Source: Endozoicomonas euniceicola (GTDB taxonomy: Bacteria; Pseudomonadota; Gammaproteobacteria; Pseudomonadales; Endozoicomonadaceae). From it: a DNA stretch of 64,000 bases. The notes beneath the pieces were generated by a model that searched no databases, had not been told where the DNA came from, and saw only the letters and a program-made list of their open reading frames with translations. Location of the stretch: the NCBI RefSeq assembly GCF_025562755.1, contig NZ_CP103300.1, positions 1,705,001-1,769,000 of the forward strand, read 5' to 3'. Positions 25,049 to 33,497 of this stretch are shown here, piece after piece. The position numbers and the translations under genes are program-made. How positions within the stretch are numbered: position 1 is the first letter of the stretch; the number at the start of each line of letters is the position of its first letter.

Positions 25049-27664
25049 ATGAAGCAACATAAAAGTCTCAGTCAGTTTATATTCCATTGGCTGGCTGGTT
25101 TTTTTTGTCTCGTTTTTATCGGTTTTCTTTGCAATCCTATTGCCCATGCCTTTATACAAACTCAATATACACGGGGAGAACCCTCAATAAAAAAGGTAGG
25201 AACCTCCAGTAATCCACAAAACGACAGCTACTTAATAAACCCGGGAAGCATTCTGGTTGAGTGGCTTACCACTGGACAAAAGTCTTCTGATAATCAGGCT
25301 CTTCCCGATAACACTCATATACGGCTTTGTTTCAAGTCTCGAAATGAAGTCCCTTTCTACCGGAGTAAATCATCTGACCTGCCCCATTTTACTTCATCCA
25401 ATAATGGCAGTTTAGATAACGAACCTTCTCAAGGTCACAATGTATCAGTGCTTTTAAAAATCCAGTCAGTTTCCGGGCGTGATGTTGTCCATTATGACCC
25501 GGGAAAGTGGCGCTTTAATTCCGACTGTGCATCTTTTACCAATAATACCAAAGCGACTGAGGATGAAGTCCCTGTACCCACTCAGGTTGTCATCACCACC
25601 GCGGATGACCTCCTCCCCATTAATTCCTCAAAAAACTATTTAATGCCTTATGAAAAACCAAGACAGAATAGTGGGAAAGGTGACGTATACGCATCCGGCG
25701 GAGCTTTTGACGATGGCCCGGATGATAAAGACGATTTCTGGAAACGCCCCGGAGGCGGCTTAGAGCGAACGTTCTATGCATGGTCACTGGACAAGCTTTC
25801 TATTTTCCTGACCCTCACCGGGCTTCAGCCCAATAAAGAGCAAGAAAGGCGACCGGCCATTTACCTTGTTGTCTGGCACGACGGCTGGAGAAGTACCGAC
25901 ATAGCCATACCTGTAGAGTTATGGAGGGTAATGGTAAAACGCAATCATCATCAGGACCCGAGGGTACTCAGGGCATTATCACAAAACCCCGTTGATCCCA
26001 CAGTGGCCTATTGGCAATGGGTAGAACAGAATCCTGATTTGAACAAGCTTTATGGAACCAATCCTACGTTAGTCCTTGATCGTTTAAGTCTGCTCGCATT
26101 AATCCCGGGAAAGGCACCTGCCCCCGTCCGCCAGCCAGGAGGGGAACAGGGGGAGAGCTGTGGGCAAAGCGGCGGCACGCAAAACACCCACCAGCAAGCA
26201 TCGCATCAACCGCCTGAGACACCAGACAATAACATCAATGAACATCATAACAGCGGTGAAAAGGGCGATGGAGATGGCGATCATCCCGGCCCGTCCCGGA
26301 ATATCAAATGCGCACAGTGTGGCGTGAACCCACGAGTGGAGCCTAAACTTTACTGTCAGGATTGTCTTGAACAACAGGAAGCTGCCAAAAGCCCGGTTCA
26401 GGAGAAAGATAATACAGAACTGAATGAAGCACTGAAAAAAGCCACAATATTTGGTAACTTACATGCGTTCTTAAAAGCAGAGGAACTGATAGAGCAAGGG
26501 GCTACGCTGGAGCTTTCTTTCATAATTGAAAAGCTATCGAAATTTTTCAACCCTAAACCTGAGATGAGTATTTGGTCCACTCTGACAAGTATGTTTTTTC
26601 ATTCTGAACCCGTAAAAAAGTGGTATAGAATCGAAGACATTCAGCCTTGGGTAAAGCTGTGGATCAAATCACATTTTATAGATACTGAGTCTGAAGAATG
26701 GAATAATCTGATCCTGAAAGAAATAAAAGCGCAATACGAAGACCTGATGGAAGACCTGATTGATACCTACCCAAAAATTTTGCTTACGTGGCTATCAAAA
26801 AAATTCTCACAGCCTTTTTTGGATGGCGAATTTGTGAAAGCTTTGAAGGAAAAAAAATACTGGTACGCGATGGTATTAAGAAGCAATGGAGCCAAAGTTA
26901 ATCAAGAAGATATTGATGCTGAGCTGGAAAAAGCTGTGGCCGATAACGATGTAGAGAGAATTAAAAATTTGCATAGTCTTGGAGACACAGAATATGGGCC
27001 AGCTATGACCCTGCTGCTCAAAGATTCGTGTTCCAAAGGCCGTCATTATTCTTATGGTACTGTAGAAAGTTATTTTAATAGAGGAGCTGTCGTCACCAGC
27101 GAGGTCATGGAGTTCGCAATAAGTGAATTTACTCATAATAAAAGCAGTTTGCTAAAACAGTTAATTAAGCGAGCTGAGCCTAAAGTTTTGGTTGCAGGGT
27201 TGAATCACGCATTTTCAATTAATAAAACCGAAGCTATAGGGGCGCTGATTACATTGGGACGCAGTACCATTACCTCCTTGATCACCGTAGAGCTCATGCA
27301 GAGCAACCAATATTCCTACTCTTATTATGCCAAAATACTAAAAAATATGAAAAAAGTTGACGCTCCACTCTCCAGGGGTATCGCTGAAGCGGGGCTTCAA
27401 GACGCTATTTTGAATGGAAACTCCGATAATGCCAAATTCTGGATATCGCGTGGTGCTTCTGCTGACGTTGATCAGCTCACTAAGGGGCTTAAGGCAGCAG
27501 CCGAAAAAGGTGATTTTGATTATGCCAAAAAATGGGTGGAGCTTGGAGCTAAACTCAGCCAGGAAATTATTGATAAAGGGATTGATGCATCCATCAATCA
27601 GAATAATATTGAGGAATACAGGGAGTGGAAGGAACTGAAAACCAGTCCCGAGCAGAGCCAATAA
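25049..27664 (+). CDS. Tandem exported ankyrin-like repeat protein, copy 3
   Basis: 871 aa, the closest relative of copy 2: head type 2, linker type A and the same length. The middle of the helical half instead matches copy 10 (FFHSEPVKKWYRIEDIQPWV). One repeat unit near the end reads GLKAAAEKGDFDYAKKWVEL where copy 2 has NGAFSFVKEWVRL. That unit matches copy 1, so a single repeat module has been exchanged. It ends LKTSPEQSQ like copy 2. The signal peptide has a conservative change (NPIAHA). Confidence 0.85.
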   Translation: MKQHKSLSQFIFHWLAGFFCLVFIGFLCNPIAHAFIQTQYTRGEPSIKKVGTSSNPQNDSYLINPGSILVEWLTTGQKSSDNQALPDNTHIRLCFKSRNEVPFYRSKSSDLPHFTSSNNGSLDNEPSQGHNVSVLLKIQSVSGRDVVHYDPGKWRFNSDCASFTNNTKATEDEVPVPTQVVITTADDLLPINSSKNYLMPYEKPRQNSGKGDVYASGGAFDDGPDDKDDFWKRPGGGLERTFYAWSLDKLSIFLTLTGLQPNKEQERRPAIYLVVWHDGWRSTDIAIPVELWRVMVKRNHHQDPRVLRALSQNPVDPTVAYWQWVEQNPDLNKLYGTNPTLVLDRLSLLALIPGKAPAPVRQPGGEQGESCGQSGGTQNTHQQASHQPPETPDNNINEHHNSGEKGDGDGDHPGPSRNIKCAQCGVNPRVEPKLYCQDCLEQQEAAKSPVQEKDNTELNEALKKATIFGNLHAFLKAEELIEQGATLELSFIIEKLSKFFNPKPEMSIWSTLTSMFFHSEPVKKWYRIEDIQPWVKLWIKSHFIDTESEEWNNLILKEIKAQYEDLMEDLIDTYPKILLTWLSKKFSQPFLDGEFVKALKEKKYWYAMVLRSNGAKVNQEDIDAELEKAVADNDVERIKNLHSLGDTEYGPAMTLLLKDSCSKGRHYSYGTVESYFNRGAVVTSEVMEFAISEFTHNKSSLLKQLIKRAEPKVLVAGLNHAFSINKTEAIGALITLGRSTITSLITVELMQSNQYSYSYYAKILKNMKKVDAPLSRGIAEAGLQDAILNGNSDNAKFWISRGASADVDQLTKGLKAAAEKGDFDYAKKWVELGAKLSQEIIDKGIDASINQNNIEEYREWKELKTSPEQSQ

Positions 27665-27806
27665 AAATTACTTTCCGGAACAGGTTCCTTGAATGTTTCC
27701 CGGAAATACTCAAGGAACAGAAGATGTTACTGTTGCTTTCTGCTCTATTTGCATCTCATAAAATACTGACTAGACTCTGAGCTCTGCAAAATAAGAGTGA
27801 CCTGTC

Positions 27807-30413
27807 ATGAAGCAACATAAAAGTCTCAGTCAGTTTATATTCCATTGGCTGGCTGGTTTTTTTTGTCTCGTTTTTATCGGTTTTCTTTGCAATCCAGTTG
27901 CCCATGCCTTTATACAAACTCAATATACACGGGGAGAACCCTCAATAAAAAAGGTAGGAACCTCCAGTAATCCACAAAACGACAGCTACTTAATAAACCC
28001 GGGAAGCATTCTGGTTGAGTGGCTTACCACTGGACAAAAGTCTTCTGATAATCAGGCTCTTCCCGATAACACTCATATACGGCTTTGTTTCAAGTCTCGA
28101 AATGAAGTCCCTTTCTACCGGAGTAAATCATCTGACCTGCCCCATTTTACTTCATCCAATAATGGCAGTTTAGATAACGAACCTTCTCAAGGTCACAATG
28201 TATCAGTGCTTTTAAAAATCCAGTCAGTTTCCGGGCGTGATGTTGTCCATTATGACCCGGGAAAGTGGCGCTTTAATTCCGACTGTGCATCTTTTACCAA
28301 TAATACCAAAGCGACTGAGGATGAAGTCCCTGTACCCACTCAGGTTGTCATCACCACCGCGGATGACCTCCTCCCCATTAATTCCTCAAAAAACTATTTA
28401 ATGCCTTATGAAAAACCAAGACAGAATAGTGGGAAAGGTGACGTATACGCATCCGGCGGAGCTTTTGACGATGGCCCGGATGATAAAGACGATTTCTGGA
28501 AACGCCCCGGAGGCGGCTTAGAGCGAACGTTCTATGAATGGTCACTGGACAAGCTTTCTATTTTCCTGATCCTCACCGGGCTTCAGCCCAATAAAGAGCA
28601 ACAAAGGCGACCGGCCATTTACCTTGTTGTCTGGCACGACGGCTGGAGGAGTACCGACATAGCCATACCTGTAGAGTTATGGAGGGTAATGGTAAAACGC
28701 AATCATCATCAGGACCCGAGGGTACTCAGGGCATTATCACAAAATCCAGTCGATCCCACAGCGGCCTATTGGCAGTGGCTAGAACAGAATCCTGATTTGA
28801 ACAAGCTTTATGGAACCAATCCTACGTTAGTCCTTGATCGTTTAAGTCTGCTCGCATTAATCCCGGGAAAGGCACCTGCCCCCGTCCGCCAGCCAGGAGG
28901 GGAACAGGGGGAAAGCAGTGGGCAAAGCGGCGGCACGCAAAACACCCACCAGCAAGCATCACATCAACCGCCTGAGACACCAGACAACAACATTAATAAA
29001 CGTCATAACAGCGGTGAAAAGGGCGATGGAGATGGCGATCATCCCGGCCCGTCCCGGAATATCAAATGCGCACAGTGTGGCGTGAACCCACGAGTGGAGC
29101 CTAAACTTTACTGTCAGGATTGTCTTGAACAACAGGAAGCTGCCAAAAGCCCGGTTCAGGAGAAAGATAATACAGAACTGAATGAAGCACTGAAAGAAGC
29201 CACAATATTTGGTGACTTTCATGCGTTCTTAAAAGCAGAGGAACTGATAGAGCAAGGGGCTACGCTGGAGTTTTCTTTCATAATAGAAAAGCTATCAGCA
29301 TTTATTGACCCTAAACCTGAGATGAGTATTTGGTCCACTCTAACAAGTATGTTTTTTCAAATAATGGGTTATAAACCCGTAAAAAAGAGGCACAGAGTTA
29401 AAACCATTGAGCCTTGGGTAAAACTGTGGATCAAATCAAATTTTATAGATATTGAGTCTGAAAAATGGAATGAACTGATATTGGCAGGACTAAAGGAGGA
29501 ACTTCAAGATACGCAAGAAAATGAATCACATGAATACTCATACATTTGGATTGAATGGTTATCAAAAGAATTCTCAAAGACTTACTTTAATGACGAATTT
29601 ACGAACGCTCTAAAGGAAAGAAAATACTGGGTCGCTGATTTTTTCCAAGAAAGAGGAGCCGAAGCTAATCAAACATATGTTAATACCGAGCTGGCAAAAG
29701 CTGTGGCTAATAACGATGTAGATAGAGTTATAAATTTGATGGAGCTTACAAAAACAGAGTATGAGCCTGCTATGAACCTACTACTTGAAAATTTGCGTAC
29801 TTATCATGAATATCGCTTGCTAGAAAAGTTAATTAAGCGAGCTCAGCCTGACGTTTTGGCGGCTGGGTTGAATCACGCATTTTCAACTGATAATCACAAA
29901 GCTATAGGCGCAATGATTAAATTGGGTGGCGATGCCATTACCTCATTGATCACCGTAGAGCTTATGCAGAGCAGCACATACTCCTACTCTGCTTATATCA
30001 AAAAACTGAAAGATGGTGCTTCACTCTCTCCGGGTATTGCTGATACGGGACTTCAGCACGCTATTTCGAAAGGAGACAACTCCATTGCTAAAAAATGGAT
30101 AAACCTTGGTGCTTCCCCTGACGCTGATCAGCTGACTAAAGGGCTTGAAGTAGCAACCGGACAAGGTAATTTGCTTTCTGCCAGAGCATGGGTGGAGCTT
30201 GGAGCTAAACTCAGCCAGGAAATTATCAATAAAGGGCTTAAAGTGGCAGCCGAAACAGGTGATTTTGATTACGCCAAAAAATGGGTGGGGCTTGGAGCTA
30301 AACTCAGCCAGGAAATTATCGATAAAGGAGTTGATGGAGCCATCAATCGTAATAAGTTGGAGACTGCCGTTAAGTGGAAGGCACTGAAACCCAGTCCTGA
30401 GCAGAGCCAATAA
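27807..30413 (+). CDS. Tandem exported ankyrin-like repeat protein, copy 4
   Basis: 868 aa. Head type 2 and linker type A as in copies 2 and 3, but the C-terminal half belongs to the copy 1/5 group (QIMGYKPVKKRHRVKTIEPW, SKTYFNDEFTNALKERKYWV). The last units are GLEVATGQGNLLSARAWVEL, then GLKVAAETGDFDYAKKWVGL, then the shared end DGAINRNKLETAVKWKALKP. This is therefore a recombinant between a copy 2-like head and a copy 1-like tail. The leader has TAAGAGT in place of TCAGAGT, which weakens the hairpin by one pair. Confidence 0.85.
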   Translation: MKQHKSLSQFIFHWLAGFFCLVFIGFLCNPVAHAFIQTQYTRGEPSIKKVGTSSNPQNDSYLINPGSILVEWLTTGQKSSDNQALPDNTHIRLCFKSRNEVPFYRSKSSDLPHFTSSNNGSLDNEPSQGHNVSVLLKIQSVSGRDVVHYDPGKWRFNSDCASFTNNTKATEDEVPVPTQVVITTADDLLPINSSKNYLMPYEKPRQNSGKGDVYASGGAFDDGPDDKDDFWKRPGGGLERTFYEWSLDKLSIFLILTGLQPNKEQQRRPAIYLVVWHDGWRSTDIAIPVELWRVMVKRNHHQDPRVLRALSQNPVDPTAAYWQWLEQNPDLNKLYGTNPTLVLDRLSLLALIPGKAPAPVRQPGGEQGESSGQSGGTQNTHQQASHQPPETPDNNINKRHNSGEKGDGDGDHPGPSRNIKCAQCGVNPRVEPKLYCQDCLEQQEAAKSPVQEKDNTELNEALKEATIFGDFHAFLKAEELIEQGATLEFSFIIEKLSAFIDPKPEMSIWSTLTSMFFQIMGYKPVKKRHRVKTIEPWVKLWIKSNFIDIESEKWNELILAGLKEELQDTQENESHEYSYIWIEWLSKEFSKTYFNDEFTNALKERKYWVADFFQERGAEANQTYVNTELAKAVANNDVDRVINLMELTKTEYEPAMNLLLENLRTYHEYRLLEKLIKRAQPDVLAAGLNHAFSTDNHKAIGAMIKLGGDAITSLITVELMQSSTYSYSAYIKKLKDGASLSPGIADTGLQHAISKGDNSIAKKWINLGASPDADQLTKGLEVATGQGNLLSARAWVELGAKLSQEIINKGLKVAAETGDFDYAKKWVGLGAKLSQEIIDKGVDGAINRNKLETAVKWKALKPSPEQSQ

Positions 30414-30554
30414 AATTACTTTCCGGAACAGGTTCCTTGAATGTTTCCCGGAAATACTCAAGGAACAAAAGATGTTACTGTTGCTTTCTGCTCTATTTGC
30501 ATCTCATAAAATACTGACTAGACTCTGAGCTTTGCAAAATAAGAGTGACCTGTC

Positions 30555-33161
30555 ATGAAGCAACATAAAAGTCTCAGTCAGTTTATATTCCATTGGCTGG
30601 CTGGTTTTTTTTGTCTCGTTTTTATCGGTTTTCTTTGCAATCCAGTTGCCCATGCCTTTATACAAACTCAATATACACGGGGAGAACCCTCAATAAAAAA
30701 GGTAGGAACCTCCAGTAATCAAGAAGACGACAGCTACTTAATAAACCCGGGAAGTATTCTGGTTGAGTGGCTCACCACTGGAAAAAAGTCTCTTGATAAT
30801 CAGGTTTTTCCCAATAACACTTATATACGACTTTGTTTCAAGTCTCGAAAAGAAGTCCCTTTCTACCGGAGTAAATCATCTGACCCGCCCCATTTTACTT
30901 CATCCAATAATGGCAGTTTAGATAACGAACCTTCTCAAGGTCACAATGTATCAGTACTTTTAAAAATCCAGTCAGTTTCCGGGCGTGATGTTGTCCATTA
31001 TGACCCGGGAAAGTGGCGCTTTAATTCCGACTGCGCATCTTTTACCAATAATACCAAAGCGACTGAGGATGAAGTCCCTGTACCCACTCAGGTTGTCATC
31101 ACCACCGCGGATGACCTCCTCCCCATTAGTTTCTCAAAAAACTATTTAATGCCTTATGAAAAACCAACACAGAATAGTGGAAAAGGTGACGTATACGCAT
31201 CCGGCGGAGCTTTTGACGATGGCCCGGATGGTAAAGACGATTTCTGGAAACGCCCCGGAGGCAGCTTAGAGCGAACGCTCTATGAATGGTCACTGGACAA
31301 GCTTTCTATTTTCCTGACCCTCACCGGGCTTCAGCCCAATAAAGAGCAACAAAGGCGACCGGCCATTTACCTTGTTGTCTGGCACGACGGCTGGAGAAGT
31401 ACCAATATAGCCATACCTGTAGAGTTATGGAGGGTAATGGTAAAACGCAATCATCATCGGGACCCGAGGGTACTCAGGGCATTATCACAAAACCCCGTTG
31501 ATCCCACAGTGGCCTATTGGCAATGGGTAGAACAGAATCCTGATTTGAACAAGCTTTATGGAACCAATCCTACGTTAGTCCTTGATCGTTTAAGTCTGCT
31601 CGCATTAATCCCGGGAAAGGCACCTGCCCCCGTCCGCCAGCCAGGAGGGGAACAGGTGGAAAGCAGTGGGCAAAGCGGCGGCACGCAAAACACCCACCAG
31701 CAAGCATCACATCAACCGCCTGAGACACCAGACAATAACATCAATGAACATCATAACAGCGGTGAAAAGGGCGATGGAGATGGCGATCATCCCGGCCCGT
31801 CCCGGAATATCAAATGCGCACAGTGTGGCGTGAACCCACGAGTGGAGCCTAAACTTTACTGCCAGGATTGTCTTGAACAACAGGAAGCTGTCAAAAGCCC
31901 GGTTCAGGAGAAAGATAATACAGAACTGAATGAAGCACTGAAAGAAGCCACAATATTTGGTGACTTACATGCGTTATTAAAAGCAGAGGAACTGATAGAG
32001 CAAGGGGCTACGCTGGAGTTTTCTTTCATAATAGAAAAGCTATCAGCATTTATTGATCCTAAACCTGAGATGAGTATTTGGTCCACTCTAACAAGTATGT
32101 TTTTTCAAATAATGGGTTATGAACCCGTAAAAAAGAGGCACAGAGTTAAAACCATTGAGCCTTGGGTAAAACTATGGATCAAATCAAATTTTATAGATAT
32201 TGAGTCTGAAAAATGGAATGAACTGATATTGGCAGGACTAAAGGAGGAACTTCAAGATACACAAGAAAATGAATCACATGCATTCTCATACGTTTTGATT
32301 AAATGGTTATCAAAAGAATTCTCAAAGACTTACTTAAATGACGAATTTACGAACGCTCTAAAGGAAAGAAAATACTGGGTCGCTGATTTTTTCCAAAAAA
32401 TAGGAGCCGAAGCTAATCAAACATATGTTAATACCGAGCTGGCAAAAGCTGTGGCTAATAACGATGTAGATAGAGTTATAAATTTGATGGAGCTTACAAA
32501 AACAGAGTATGAGCCTGCTATGAACCTACTACTTGAAAATTTGCGTACTTTTGATGAATATAGCTTGCTAAAAAAGTTAATTAAGCGAGCTCAGCCTGAC
32601 GTTTTGGCGGCTGGGTTGAATCACGCATTTTCAACTGATAATCACAAAGCTATAGGCGCAATGATTAAATTGGGTGGCGATGCCATTACCTCATTGATCA
32701 CCGTAGAGCTTATGCAGAGCAGCACATACTCCTACTCTGCTTATATCAAAAAACTGGAAGATGGTGCTTCACTCTCTCCGGGTATTGCTGATACGGGACT
32801 TCAGCACGCTATTTCAAAAGGAGACGACTCCATTGCTAAAAAATGGATAAACCTTGGTGCTTCCCCTGACGCTGATCAGCTGACTAAAGGGCTTGAAGTA
32901 GCAACCGGACAAGGTAATTTGCTTTCTGCCAGAGCATGGGTGGAGCTTGGAGCTAAACCCAGACAGGAAATTATCAATAAAGGGCTTAAAGTGGCAGCCG
33001 AAACAGGTGATTTTGATTCTGCCATGAAATGGGTGGGGCTTGGAGCTAAACTCAGCCAGGAAATTATCGATAAAGGAGTTGATGGAGCCATCATTCGTGA
33101 TAAGTTGGAGACTGCCTTTAAGTGGAAGGCACTGAAACCCAGTCCTGAGCAGAGCCAATAA
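30555..33161 (+). CDS. Tandem exported ankyrin-like repeat protein, copy 5
   Basis: 868 aa. The tail is nearly identical to copy 4 (ANNDVDRVINLMELTKTEYE, GLEVATGQGNLLSARAW), but the head is of type 1 (NQEDDSYLIN, TTGKKSLDNQVFPNNTYI) as in copy 1. Linker type A with CAQCGVNPRVEPKLYCQDC. Unique changes include LLPISFSKNYL and GPDGKDDF where other copies have INSSKN and GPDDKDDF. The downstream spacer carries the 192-bp miniature element. Confidence 0.85.
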   Translation: MKQHKSLSQFIFHWLAGFFCLVFIGFLCNPVAHAFIQTQYTRGEPSIKKVGTSSNQEDDSYLINPGSILVEWLTTGKKSLDNQVFPNNTYIRLCFKSRKEVPFYRSKSSDPPHFTSSNNGSLDNEPSQGHNVSVLLKIQSVSGRDVVHYDPGKWRFNSDCASFTNNTKATEDEVPVPTQVVITTADDLLPISFSKNYLMPYEKPTQNSGKGDVYASGGAFDDGPDGKDDFWKRPGGSLERTLYEWSLDKLSIFLTLTGLQPNKEQQRRPAIYLVVWHDGWRSTNIAIPVELWRVMVKRNHHRDPRVLRALSQNPVDPTVAYWQWVEQNPDLNKLYGTNPTLVLDRLSLLALIPGKAPAPVRQPGGEQVESSGQSGGTQNTHQQASHQPPETPDNNINEHHNSGEKGDGDGDHPGPSRNIKCAQCGVNPRVEPKLYCQDCLEQQEAVKSPVQEKDNTELNEALKEATIFGDLHALLKAEELIEQGATLEFSFIIEKLSAFIDPKPEMSIWSTLTSMFFQIMGYEPVKKRHRVKTIEPWVKLWIKSNFIDIESEKWNELILAGLKEELQDTQENESHAFSYVLIKWLSKEFSKTYLNDEFTNALKERKYWVADFFQKIGAEANQTYVNTELAKAVANNDVDRVINLMELTKTEYEPAMNLLLENLRTFDEYSLLKKLIKRAQPDVLAAGLNHAFSTDNHKAIGAMIKLGGDAITSLITVELMQSSTYSYSAYIKKLEDGASLSPGIADTGLQHAISKGDDSIAKKWINLGASPDADQLTKGLEVATGQGNLLSARAWVELGAKPRQEIINKGLKVAAETGDFDSAMKWVGLGAKLSQEIIDKGVDGAIIRDKLETAFKWKALKPSPEQSQ

Positions 33162-33225
33162 AATTACTTTCCGGAACAGGTTCCTTGAATGTTTCCCGGA
33201 AATACTCAAGGAACAAAAGATGTTA

Positions 33226-33417
33226 GGGGCGCAGCATTCAATAACTTACCGGGCTGTTGGCTTTTGGCTATTAGCTGCTCATACAGCCAACCGCCAACCG
33301 CCAACCGCCAAAAGCCAAAAGCCAAAAGCCAAAAGCCAAAAGCCAAAAGCCAACAGCCAACAGCCAACAGCCAACAGCCAACAGCCAACAGCGGTATATT
33401 ATGTTCTGCTGCTTCCC
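33226..33417 (+). mobile_element. Palindromic miniature element, copy 3 (192 bp, TTA target duplication)
   Basis: Inserted in the spacer before array copy 6, with TTA at 33223-33225 and 33418-33420. The homologous spacers show the empty site GATGTTACTGTTGC, so both insertion and duplication are directly visible. The interior holds fifteen 7-bp units: three GCCAACC, six GCCAAAA, six GCCAACA. This is the longest of the five copies. Confidence 0.95.
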
Positions 33418-33497
33418 TTACTGTTGCTTTCTGCTCTATTTGCATCTCATAAAATACTGACTAGACTCTGAGCTCTGCAAAATCAGAGTGACCCGTC

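Noticed and set aside
33285..33395. Possible CRISPR array
   Set aside because: The units are 7 bp, contiguous and without spacers, and lie inside a mobile palindrome with terminal repeats.
33206..33471. ORFs rich in Gln, Pro, Lys and Ala over the 7-bp array
   Set aside because: They are only translations of the GCCAAMA repeats of the miniature element in several frames.
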